Counted from the stretch's first letter, positions 1-5,454 are shown. The stretch is DNA of 6,781 nucleotides from Oscillospiraceae bacterium (GCA_016295545.1 JAEDLA010000080.1:1-6781), one strand, 5' to 3'. Made by a program: numbers and translations. Notes: generated by a model not told the origin, from the letters alone.

Positions 1-241
1 GAAAATTGCAGAATTAAGCGGCGCAGTCCAACCTGAACGAAGCTGCTACAAATATAATATAAGGGAAATCGACGAGCTGCTTGAAAATTACTTCTTTGCT
101 GAAGGGTATCTTAAAAGAAAGCCCTCAGAGAAATACGAAAAATACATGGAAATACCGCCTTTTTGCGATTATCTGCATTACGGCACAGAAATGATAACCG
201 AACTTGTAAAACGAATGATATACGACAGACGAGGGGATTAA
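1..241 (+). CDS. C-terminal fragment of an unrecognised protein, first visible gene of the phosphonate operon
   Basis: An open frame enters from the left edge (first full codon at 2-4) and ends at TAA 239-241, giving 79 residues. The product is rich in Tyr, Glu, Lys and Arg and has no hydrophobic membrane-like stretch; one visible segment reads EIPPFCDYLHYGTEMITEL. I do not recognise the family from this tail. The stop lies one base before the pepM ATG, and the pepM ribosome binding site is inside this gene's last codons, so the two are almost certainly co-transcribed and translationally coupled. By position it could be a transferase or tailoring enzyme that uses the CMP-phosphonate made downstream, for example a surface-glycan phosphotransferase. 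That is context inference only. The reading frame is well supported; the function is unknown. Confidence 0.7.
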   Translation, partial: KIAELSGAVQPERSCYKYNIREIDELLENYFFAEGYLKRKPSEKYEKYMEIPPFCDYLHYGTEMITELVKRMIYDRRGD

Positions 242-242
242 T

Positions 243-1118
243 ATGAACAGATTTCTTGCTGAAAACAGACGGGGTATGCTGAAAAAATGTCTTGCAGAAC
301 GCCCTTTTATCAGAGCTATAGAAACAGTAAACGGTCTTGAAGCACTGGCGGTCAGAGATGCTGAAAGGCATAGCGGAAAAACCTTTGACGCACTTTGGTT
401 CAGCGGTTTATGCTGTGCGGCATTTAAAGGAAAGCCTGATAATGAATTTGTTGATATGTCAGAGAAAAAACACGATATTGAGGACATCTTCTCCATAAGC
501 GAAAAGCCTGTAATTATTGATATGGATACAGGAGGAATAACTTCACATTTCTGCCGCCATGTCGCCGACCTTGAACGTATGGGAGTTTCAGCAGTTGTAA
601 TTGAGGACAAAACAGGCGTAAAGCGCAATTCGCTCTACGGTCAGGAGAATATTCACGCTATGGAAAATGCTGATGTGTTTGCCGATAAAATACGGCAGGC
701 AAAGCAATCCACAGCAAGCGGCGACTTTATGATTTTTGCACGAATAGAAAGCTTTATCGCCGGAGAATCCCTCGAAACTGCACTTTACAGGGCAGACAGA
801 TATATTTCGGCAGGTGCTGACGGTATTGTTATACACAGCATAAGGACTGACGGCAGCGACGCTTTTGCATTTGCTGAAATTTTCAAGAAAACATACCCGA
901 ATATCCCTCTTGCTTTTATCCCCACTGCTTATGGCAGCTTTACAGATAAGGAACTTCACGGAAAAGGAGCTGACATTATAATTTATGCTAATCACCTGAT
1001 GAGAAGTGCCTATAAGGCAATGACTGCCGCCGCTTTGATGATACTTGAAAACGGACGTGCTGATGAGGGTATATGTGAGCCGGTAAAAACAATACTTGAA
1101 GCTATAGACCAGAATTGA
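243..1118 (+). CDS. pepM: phosphoenolpyruvate mutase (phosphonate C-P bond formation)
   Basis: The 291-residue product belongs to the isocitrate lyase/PEP mutase superfamily (TIM-barrel fold) and rearranges PEP to 3-phosphonopyruvate, the entry step of nearly all phosphonate pathways. The mutase signature EDK-x5-NS is exact (E121, D122, K123 to N129, S130); this separates mutases from isocitrate and methylisocitrate lyases. Also visible are the substrate-loop WFSG (52-55), D66 in the place of the family's catalytic Asp, the Mg-binding D-x-D-TGG (D93, D95) and the later ARIESFIAG and YANH strands. Length is normal for the family. The start is set by GAGGGG at 231-236, six bases before ATG 243. 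Unlike fosfomycin Fom1, the mutase carries no cytidylyltransferase domain of its own; that activity is in the third gene. Thermodynamically the step needs the decarboxylase encoded next to pull it forward. Confidence 0.95.
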   Translation: MNRFLAENRRGMLKKCLAERPFIRAIETVNGLEALAVRDAERHSGKTFDALWFSGLCCAAFKGKPDNEFVDMSEKKHDIEDIFSISEKPVIIDMDTGGITSHFCRHVADLERMGVSAVVIEDKTGVKRNSLYGQENIHAMENADVFADKIRQAKQSTASGDFMIFARIESFIAGESLETALYRADRYISAGADGIVIHSIRTDGSDAFAFAEIFKKTYPNIPLAFIPTAYGSFTDKELHGKGADIIIYANHLMRSAYKAMTAAALMILENGRADEGICEPVKTILEAIDQN

Positions 1119-1132
1119 AAGAGATTTGTATT

Positions 1133-2257
1133 ATGATAGATACTAAAGAATTTTTTATGCATCTTGTGGAACAGGGATTCGATTTCTTTACAGGCGTGCC
1201 TGATTCCCTGCTGAAAAGCCTTTGCGCCTGTATATGCGATAACAGTGACATCGCTGAAAACATTACCGCAGCCAACGAGGGAAATGCCGTCGGAATAGCC
1301 TGCGGATATTATCTTGCAAAGGGCAGACCGGCTGTTGTATATATGCAGAATTCTGGAATCGGCAATGCTGTAAATCCCCTGCTTTCGCTGGCTGACAAAG
1401 AGGTATATTCAATTCCGCTGCTTATGATAGTCGGCTGGAGAGGTGAGCCTGATACAGCTGACGAGCCTCAGCACATTAAACAGGGCAAAGTCACAAGGGA
1501 GCTTTTTGATGCAATGGGAATTGAATCAGTAATACTTGATGATGACTATAAAAAACAGATAGACTGGTGCGTGGAGTACATGAAGAATATCAGCTCTCCA
1601 GTTGCACTTATTGTAAGGAAAAACAGCTTCAGCAAGTACAGCTTCAGCAATAAAAGCTCTCCCTATCAGCTTTCAAGAGAACAGGCTTTAGAGATAATAT
1701 TAGAAAATATCAGTGATAAGGATATTGCAGTTTCAACGACGGGAAAAACCTCCCGTGAGCTTTTTGAGCTTCGGGAAAAGAAAAAAATGAGCCATTCAGG
1801 TGACTTTCTCACCGTTGGTTCAATGGGGCATACATCATCAATTGCACTGGGGATAAGTCTTTTTTCTGACAGAACAGTTTACTGTATTGACGGAGACGGC
1901 TCATTTATCATGCATCTTGGTTCAGCCGCTGTAAATGCACAGAATATGGGGGATAATTTCAGATATATCATTATAAATAACGGCGCTCATGAATCAGTGG
2001 GCGGTCAGCCAACAGCAGGCTTTGATATCGATATTGCCGGAATACTGAAATGCTGCGGATTTGAAAACGTTTATACTGCTTCTGACGAGAATACTCTGCG
2101 AAAAAGTATGGAGCTTCTAAAAAAACATAATAAATCGGCTTTGGTGATATTTACAAAACAGGGTTCAAGAAAAAATCTTGGACGACCGACAGTATCACCC
2201 CTTGAAAATAAAACTGCACTTATGGAGAATCTGAAAAATGAAAGTACTGATTTTTAA
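1133..2257 (+). CDS. ppd: phosphonopyruvate decarboxylase (thiamine diphosphate-dependent)
   Basis: The 374-residue product converts phosphonopyruvate irreversibly to phosphonoacetaldehyde and so drives the unfavourable PEP mutase reaction. Family hallmarks are the N-terminal FFTGVPDSLLK (18-28), the cofactor-activating Glu in AANEGNAVG (E49), the STTGKTSRELFE segment at the start of the second ThDP-fold domain, and the Mg/ThDP motif GDGS (254-257) ending in NN (282-283). The length matches the roughly 375-residue family. I chose ATG 1133: it gives the family N-terminus (MIDTKEFF) with a purine-rich AAAGAG upstream, 14 bases after the pepM stop. An in-frame TTG at 1115, overlapping that stop, would add six residues and is less likely. 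The 3' end overlaps the next gene by 20 bases, so translation is probably coupled. A 15-base in-frame near-duplication at 1623-1650 lies in the interdomain linker. Confidence 0.95.
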   Translation: MIDTKEFFMHLVEQGFDFFTGVPDSLLKSLCACICDNSDIAENITAANEGNAVGIACGYYLAKGRPAVVYMQNSGIGNAVNPLLSLADKEVYSIPLLMIVGWRGEPDTADEPQHIKQGKVTRELFDAMGIESVILDDDYKKQIDWCVEYMKNISSPVALIVRKNSFSKYSFSNKSSPYQLSREQALEIILENISDKDIAVSTTGKTSRELFELREKKKMSHSGDFLTVGSMGHTSSIALGISLFSDRTVYCIDGDGSFIMHLGSAAVNAQNMGDNFRYIIINNGAHESVGGQPTAGFDIDIAGILKCCGFENVYTASDENTLRKSMELLKKHNKSALVIFTKQGSRKNLGRPTVSPLENKTALMENLKNESTDF

Positions 2258-3980
2258 TTCGGGAACAGGCAGCAGAATGGGAAAGCTTACTGAAAACAAG
2301 CCAAAATGTCTGCTTGATATAAACGGAGAAACCATTCTTCACCGACAGCTTAGACTGATTGAAGAATGCGGATTAAAAGATGTTATTATCACTACCGGAA
2401 AATATTGTAAAGAGCTTGAAAAAGAAGCTGCTGATTTCCCCAATATGAATGTTGTATTTGTAAACAATCCTCTTTATGCTTCTACAAATTACATTTACTC
2501 AATGTACCTTGCAAGGGACTATATCAATGATGATATTATTATGCTTCACGGCGACCTTGTATTTGAAAAAGCAGTCCTTGAAAGGCTTGCAGGCAATAAA
2601 AAAGACTCCCTTTGCCTTATAAATCCAAAGGCGGAAAAACCTTTAAAGGATTTTAAGGGGAGAATCGAGGACGGTGTTTTAACAGAGGTTTCAGTGGATA
2701 TTGCCGATGACAACTGTTATGCGCTCCAGCCCATGTATAAGCTTTTAAAGCGCTGTATACTGCGCTGGCTTGAAAAGGTAACCGAATTTGCTGAAGCCGG
2801 AAAAACTGGTGTTTATGCTGAAAATGCTCTTAACGAGATTTCTGCTGAGCTGAAAATAAAGCCACTCTCCTATGCAGGAATTTTTATCAGTGAAATCGAT
2901 ACAGAAACGGATTACAGAACAGTAAAGGATAAAATGACTATGCTTGAATATAATGTGCATTCTGAAATTGAAACATTAAAACATCTCATTGAAAAATATA
3001 ATGCAAAGAATCCCTTTTTTATTATGGGAAAACATCTTATCGGCAGCTGCACAGACAGATATATTGACAGCCTCAGAACTAAAAAAGCAAAATTTACGGA
3101 GGTTGAGGAAAATCCCAGTGAAGAATGTGCTGCCCGTGCTTTGCAGGCTTTTACGGACTTCGGCGGAGATTTGCTAATCTCAATCGGCGGTGGAAGTGTT
3201 ATCGACACCGCAAAGGCTGTGAAATATATGCTCGGAAAAAGTGACCTTGCTCATATTGCAGTTCCCACAACCGCAGGCTCAGGCAGCGAAGCTACGCCTT
3301 TTTCTGTCCTGTGCAGAGACGGAGTAAAATATTCTCTGTGCGATATGACGCTTATTCCGGAGGAATCCATACTTGACAGCCGTATGCTTGAAACCCTGAG
3401 TTCACAGCAGAGAAAAGTCTCGCTGCTTGACGCACTCTGTCATAGCATTGAAAGCATGATGTCGAAAAATACAACAGCGGAAAGCAAGGAGTTCTCCAAA
3501 AAATCAATCAGCATAATTCTTGATGACTATATGGCGTTTGTAAATGGCGAAAAGGAGGTTTATGAGGATATTTTCATAGCCTCATATTATGCCGGAAAAG
3601 CTATATGTATTACAAAAACGTCAATTGGTCATGCAATGAGCTATTCCCTTACCACAGATTACGGAATACAGCATGGTCAGGCTGTTGCTCTCTGTCTTAT
3701 CCACGCTCTTGAATTTGCTGAAAGGAACGGCAGATGCGATATGCTTAACGAGATTTACGCCGCTATGGAATGCGGTCATAACTGCACTGCTGCTGAAAAG
3801 CTTCTTGAAATTTACAGAAATATGGAGGTAAAACAGAGCTCCCGCTTAACAGGCGCTTCACCGGCAGAGCTTGCACGCAAAGTCAATGCTGACAGGCTGA
3901 GCAATAGCGTTATAGCTTTCAGTGCAGATGATGTGGAAAAAATCTACTCGAATATAATAAAATTTACTGAGAAAAAATGA
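2238..3980 (+). CDS. fused CTP:phosphonate cytidylyltransferase and Fe-dependent phosphonoacetaldehyde reductase
   Basis: This 580-residue protein has two enzymes in one chain. Residues 1 to about 235 are a LicC/PntC-like nucleotidyltransferase: the NTP loop NSGTGSRMG (7-15) followed by KPK (21-23), NPLYASTNYIYS (77-88), the metal Asp in HGD (D106) and a second one in EIDTETD (219-225). Residues about 240-580 are an iron-type (group III) alcohol dehydrogenase: NAD(P) site GGGSVID (317-323), PTTAGSGSEAT (343-353) and metal ligands D398, H402, H465 and H479. Those ligands have the same 4/63/14 spacing I recall for E. coli FucO. After pepM and ppd, the dehydrogenase should reduce phosphonoacetaldehyde to 2-hydroxyethylphosphonate and the N-domain should activate it as CMP-HEP. 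The start is ATG 2238 with GGAGA at 2224-2228, inside the end of ppd. Domain calls are firm; the exact substrate is inferred. Confidence 0.88.
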   Translation: MKVLIFNSGTGSRMGKLTENKPKCLLDINGETILHRQLRLIEECGLKDVIITTGKYCKELEKEAADFPNMNVVFVNNPLYASTNYIYSMYLARDYINDDIIMLHGDLVFEKAVLERLAGNKKDSLCLINPKAEKPLKDFKGRIEDGVLTEVSVDIADDNCYALQPMYKLLKRCILRWLEKVTEFAEAGKTGVYAENALNEISAELKIKPLSYAGIFISEIDTETDYRTVKDKMTMLEYNVHSEIETLKHLIEKYNAKNPFFIMGKHLIGSCTDRYIDSLRTKKAKFTEVEENPSEECAARALQAFTDFGGDLLISIGGGSVIDTAKAVKYMLGKSDLAHIAVPTTAGSGSEATPFSVLCRDGVKYSLCDMTLIPEESILDSRMLETLSSQQRKVSLLDALCHSIESMMSKNTTAESKEFSKKSISIILDDYMAFVNGEKEVYEDIFIASYYAGKAICITKTSIGHAMSYSLTTDYGIQHGQAVALCLIHALEFAERNGRCDMLNEIYAAMECGHNCTAAEKLLEIYRNMEVKQSSRLTGASPAELARKVNADRLSNSVIAFSADDVEKIYSNIIKFTEKK

Positions 3981-3990
3981 ACAGGAACTG

Positions 3991-4040
3991 ATAAAAACAA
4001 AAGCTGCTGCATCTTTAACCGATGCGGCAGCTTATTTTTA
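3991..4040. terminator. bidirectional intrinsic terminator between convergent operons
   Basis: A 13-bp stem (4001-4013 with 4021-4033, one G-T wobble) encloses a 7-base loop. On the + strand it is followed by ATTTTTA (4034-4040). On the - strand the downstream arm runs into TTTTGTTTTTA (from the A-rich 3991-4000). It can therefore end the phosphonate operon from the left and the rpsF-ssb-rpsR operon from the right, using the 63-bp gap between them. Confidence 0.9.
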
Positions 4041-4043
4041 TAA

Positions 4044-4286
4044 TTATTCGCTTACGTAGGGAAGAAGAGCGATGTGTCTTGCTCTTTTGATAGCAACAGT
4101 AAGCTCACGCTGATGATATGCACAAGTACCTGTTACACGTCTGGGAAGAATCTTAGCTCTGTCAGTCATACACTTCTTGAGCTTAGCAAGGTCCTTATAA
4201 TCAATCTTCTCAACTCTGTCCGCACAGAACATACAAACCTTCTTGCGGGGCTTCTTGGAAGGACGTGAATTTCTTTCTCTTTCCAT
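4044..4286 (-). CDS. rpsR: 30S ribosomal protein bS18, zinc-ligand (C+) form
   Basis: The 80-residue product is ribosomal protein S18, which binds with S6 to the platform of the 30S subunit. The core [10 protein letters not shown] and the C-terminal [15 protein letters not shown] are diagnostic. It carries Cys18-x2-Cys21 and Cys55-x2-His58, the ligand pattern of the zinc-binding C+ form, whereas B. subtilis S18 lacks these cysteines. The start is ATG 4286, with TGGAGGT at 4294-4300 seven bases upstream. An in-frame ATG at 4301 overlaps that binding site and is rejected. It is the last gene of the rpsF-ssb-rpsR operon, 32 bases after ssb, and is followed by the bidirectional terminator. Confidence 0.97.
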   Translation of the reverse strand: MERERNSRPSKKPRKKVCMFCADRVEKIDYKDLAKLKKCMTDRAKILPRRVTGTCAYHQRELTVAIKRARHIALLPYVSE

Positions 4287-4318
4287 GACATATACCTCCA
4301 TTCAATATAAAGTAAAGT

Positions 4319-4816
4319 TTAAAACGGAACATCGCCGTCACTGAGTATTTCCTCAAAATCGCTGAGATTTCCGTAGGACATACTGTCATTATTGGGTGCA
4401 GGCTGACTTGGAGCTGCCTGCTGCGGAGAAGCCTGATAATTATGGTTATTATTTGCAGGAGCTGTATATGCTGGATTTCCCTGCGACTCATTTTTTGAGC
4501 CTGTAAACTCTACGTTATCGACTAAAACATCGGTTGTATAGTGTGTTACGTCCGGATGATTTTTATCAGTATAGCTGCCTGTTCTGAGAGTACCCTCAAT
4601 ACAAATCATGCTACCCTTTCTGAAATAACGTGAGATAAACTCAGCCTGCTGACGCCATGCAGTACAAGAAATGAAATCTGCCTGTCGCTCACCGGTATTC
4701 TTATCAACGAAACGTCTGTTGACAGCAATTGTAAAACGGCAAGAAGCAATACCGCTCTGAGTCTGTCTCAGTTCCGGATCAGCAGTAAGTCTGCCCATTA
4801 AAATAACCTTATTCAT
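4319..4816 (-). CDS. ssb: single-stranded DNA-binding protein
   Basis: The 165-residue product is bacterial SSB, which coats single-stranded DNA in replication, recombination and repair as a homotetramer. The OB-fold covers about residues 1-108, opening with MNKVILMGRLTADPELR and containing the FISCTAWRQQAEF and GSMICIEGTLRTGSY strands. A low-complexity linker rich in Asn, Gln, Pro and Ala follows. The acidic tail ends in DGDVPF, the conserved tip that recruits partner proteins. The start is ATG 4816 with AAAGGAG eight bases upstream. Its place between rpsF and rpsR is the classic bacterial arrangement and marks it as the housekeeping rather than a plasmid or phage SSB. Confidence 0.97.
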   Translation of the reverse strand: MNKVILMGRLTADPELRQTQSGIASCRFTIAVNRRFVDKNTGERQADFISCTAWRQQAEFISRYFRKGSMICIEGTLRTGSYTDKNHPDVTHYTTDVLVDNVEFTGSKNESQGNPAYTAPANNNHNYQASPQQAAPSQPAPNNDSMSYGNLSDFEEILSDGDVPF

Positions 4817-4845
4817 CTGACCGTCTCCTTTAATAATGAAGTAAA

Positions 4846-5139
4846 TTACATAACAGTAACGAGTGAGCGAAGAACGCCGTCAGCAATGTTGAGACGTCTT
4901 GAAAGCTCAGCTGGATACTCAGGCTTGGACTCAAATGTATAGATCACATAGTAGCCCTCTGCTTCGTCATTGATAGGATATGCAAGCTTACGCTTACCCC
5001 AATCCTCGTTGACTTCAACAGCGCCGGCGTGTCTTTCGATGCTTGCTCTGAACTTTTCGATAAGAGCCTTAACCTGCTCCTCACCGTTTTTCAGGCTGAA
5101 AACAACCATTACCTCATACTTTTCGGATACCTTTGCCAT
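4846..5139 (-). CDS. rpsF: 30S ribosomal protein bS6
   Basis: The 97-residue product is ribosomal protein S6, which forms a heterodimer with S18 on the 30S platform. Family features are the N-terminal strand YEVMVVFSL, the WGKRKLAYPI segment, the GYYVIYTFES strand and the LNIADGVLRSLV helix and strand. The chosen start is ATG 5139, preceded by a strong AAGGAGGTG at 5146-5154 with six bases of spacing. An in-frame GTG at 5146-5148 lies within that ribosome binding site and is not credible. rpsF is the first gene of the operon, 29 bases before ssb, with its own promoter and a hairpin leader upstream. Confidence 0.97.
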   Translation of the reverse strand: MAKVSEKYEVMVVFSLKNGEEQVKALIEKFRASIERHAGAVEVNEDWGKRKLAYPINDEAEGYYVIYTFESKPEYPAELSRRLNIADGVLRSLVTVM

Positions 5140-5158
5140 TAGAAACACCTCCTTCTGG

Positions 5159-5192
5159 ATTATGCCCGTAACCTGCTGCGGGCAAGGATAAT
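5159..5192 (-). promoter_or_regulatory. bulged hairpin in the rpsF leader, candidate S6:S18 autoregulatory site
   Basis: Read on the - strand, ATTAT pairs with ATAAT and, inside it, GCCCG pairs with CGGGC around a 10-base loop. The two 5-bp helices are contiguous on the 3' side, while the 5' side has a CCTT bulge. The hairpin ends four bases before the rpsF ribosome binding site. Many bacteria have an S6:S18-binding leader built as two helices with a C-rich bulge ahead of rpsF. This structure fits in position and shape, but the bulge sequence is not an exact match to the CCG I recall for that motif. Confidence 0.5.
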
Positions 5193-5218
5193 TGCACCGT
5201 CTGAAACAATGCTTATTT

Positions 5219-5247
5219 ATTATAACACATTATCGGCGGCTTGTCAA
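5219..5247 (-). promoter_or_regulatory. sigma-A promoter of the rpsF-ssb-rpsR operon
   Basis: On the - strand a perfect -35 TTGACA (5242-5247) and a perfect -10 TATAAT (5219-5224) are separated by the ideal 17 bases. Transcription would start near 5212, giving a leader of roughly 70 bases before the rpsF ATG at 5139. That leader contains the bulged hairpin. Confidence 0.92.
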
Positions 5248-5273
5248 GAGTTTTATGAAATTTTTTCTCTGCC

Positions 5274-5287
5274 CCCCGTGAGGGGTG
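5274..5287. repeat. GC-rich 14-nt direct repeat, copy 1
   Basis: CCCCGTGAGGGGTG occurs here and again at 5340-5353, exactly 66 bp apart. The match extends to 19 bases with one mismatch (5274-5292 against 5340-5358). Each copy holds the small palindrome CCCC-GTGA-GGGG. The sequence 5' of this copy on the + strand differs from that of copy 2. Confidence 0.75.
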
Positions 5288-5339
5288 TGGGTTGTAATTG
5301 ACATTCGTAAGACACTGAACACCCGCTCACAGTTTCAGT

Positions 5340-5353
5340 CCCCGTGAGGGGTG
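5340..5353. repeat. GC-rich 14-nt direct repeat, copy 2
   Basis: This is the second copy of CCCCGTGAGGGGTG. On the - strand it continues as GGGGACTGAAAC (ending at 5332), which resembles the hairpin-plus-GAAAC 3' end seen in many CRISPR repeats. Copy 1 lacks this end. Between the copies, at 5320-5330, lies an inverted version with one extra base (CACCCgCTCAC). Confidence 0.75.
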
Positions 5354-5367
5354 GGGGTGCTTTCTTC

Positions 5368-5420
5368 TGCGAACCTCTGTTTTTCAGCCTTTTTTACAAC
5401 CCGTTTTTCAGAGGTTCGCA
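5368..5420. repeat. perfect 12-bp inverted repeat with 29-base spacer
   Basis: TGCGAACCTCTG (5368-5379) is the exact reverse complement of 5409-5420. The spacer contains GTTTTTCAG at 5379-5387, which recurs at 5403-5411 partly inside the right arm. Neither strand shows a T-run after the stem, so it is not a standard intrinsic terminator. It starts about six bases downstream of a leftward -10 box, so it would form the 5' end of that transcript. Confidence 0.8.
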
Positions 5421-5425
5421 AAATT

Positions 5426-5454
5426 ATTATAGCACATCATGTATATTTTGTTAA
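5426..5454 (-). promoter_or_regulatory. second leftward sigma-A promoter upstream of the inverted repeat
   Basis: On the - strand, -35 TTAACA (5449-5454, five of six consensus bases) and -10 TATAAT (5426-5431, perfect) are 17 bases apart, within AT-rich DNA. The predicted start near 5419-5420 coincides with the first base of the 12-bp inverted repeat. It lies downstream of valS and about 200 bp upstream of the main rpsF promoter. Confidence 0.65.

Larger units (their letters stand above)
5248..5420 (-). ncRNA. candidate structured RNA or long alternative leader between valS and rpsF
   Basis: No protein is evident here, but the strand read leftward has an ordered set of structures directly after a good promoter. 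First is a 5' hairpin with a 12-bp perfect stem (5368-5379 with 5409-5420). Its loop GGGTTGTAA (5394-5402) is perfectly complementary to TTACAACCC (5289-5297). A second hairpin has ACTGAA/TTCAGT arms (5334-5339 and 5314-5319), and two CACCCCTCAC copies can each pair with a central GTGAGcGGGTG (5320-5330). No T-run terminator follows on this strand, so the transcript may read on into rpsF. It may be a small RNA, a regulatory leader, or only a decayed repeat region. The RNA ends and function are inferred. Confidence 0.3.

Noticed and set aside
125..995. Open frames on the - strand opposite the upstream gene and pepM
   Set aside because: They lie antisense to clear coding sequence, have no family features or ribosome binding sites, and read as mirror frames of AT-rich genes.
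1115..1132. TTG start for ppd overlapping the pepM stop codon
   Set aside because: It adds six residues not expected in the family. ATG 1133 gives the usual N-terminus with a purine-rich site upstream. Coupling through the TTG is not excluded but is less likely.
2920..2970. Frameshift or false joining between the cytidylyltransferase and dehydrogenase halves
   Set aside because: The frame is continuous, the linker (about residues 228-245) is ordinary sequence, and both halves have intact catalytic motifs with no internal start preceded by a good ribosome binding site that I could see. A true fusion is the simplest reading.
2745..3208. Open frames on both strands within the fusion gene
   Set aside because: They overlap the intact two-domain protein, including part of its NAD-binding region, and have no recognisable motifs.
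1..3980. Phosphonate genes as a recent mobile island
   Set aside because: No transposase, integrase, tRNA gene or flanking repeat is visible, and base and codon use look like the neighbouring core genes. Older horizontal transfer remains possible but is not shown by this window.
4287..4301. Upstream ATG start for rpsR
   Set aside because: The ATG overlaps the TGGAGGT ribosome binding site that serves ATG 4286, and the extra residues are not part of S18.
5140..5148. GTG start for rpsF three codons upstream
   Set aside because: The GTG lies inside the strong AAGGAGGTG ribosome binding site, and the six-base spacing fits ATG 5139.
5248..5420. 6S RNA or T-box leader in the gap between valS and rpsF
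   Set aside because: The 5' and 3' ends do not form one long closing helix as in 6S RNA. No T-box sequence or terminator/antiterminator was seen, and the next gene downstream is a ribosomal protein gene rather than a synthetase.
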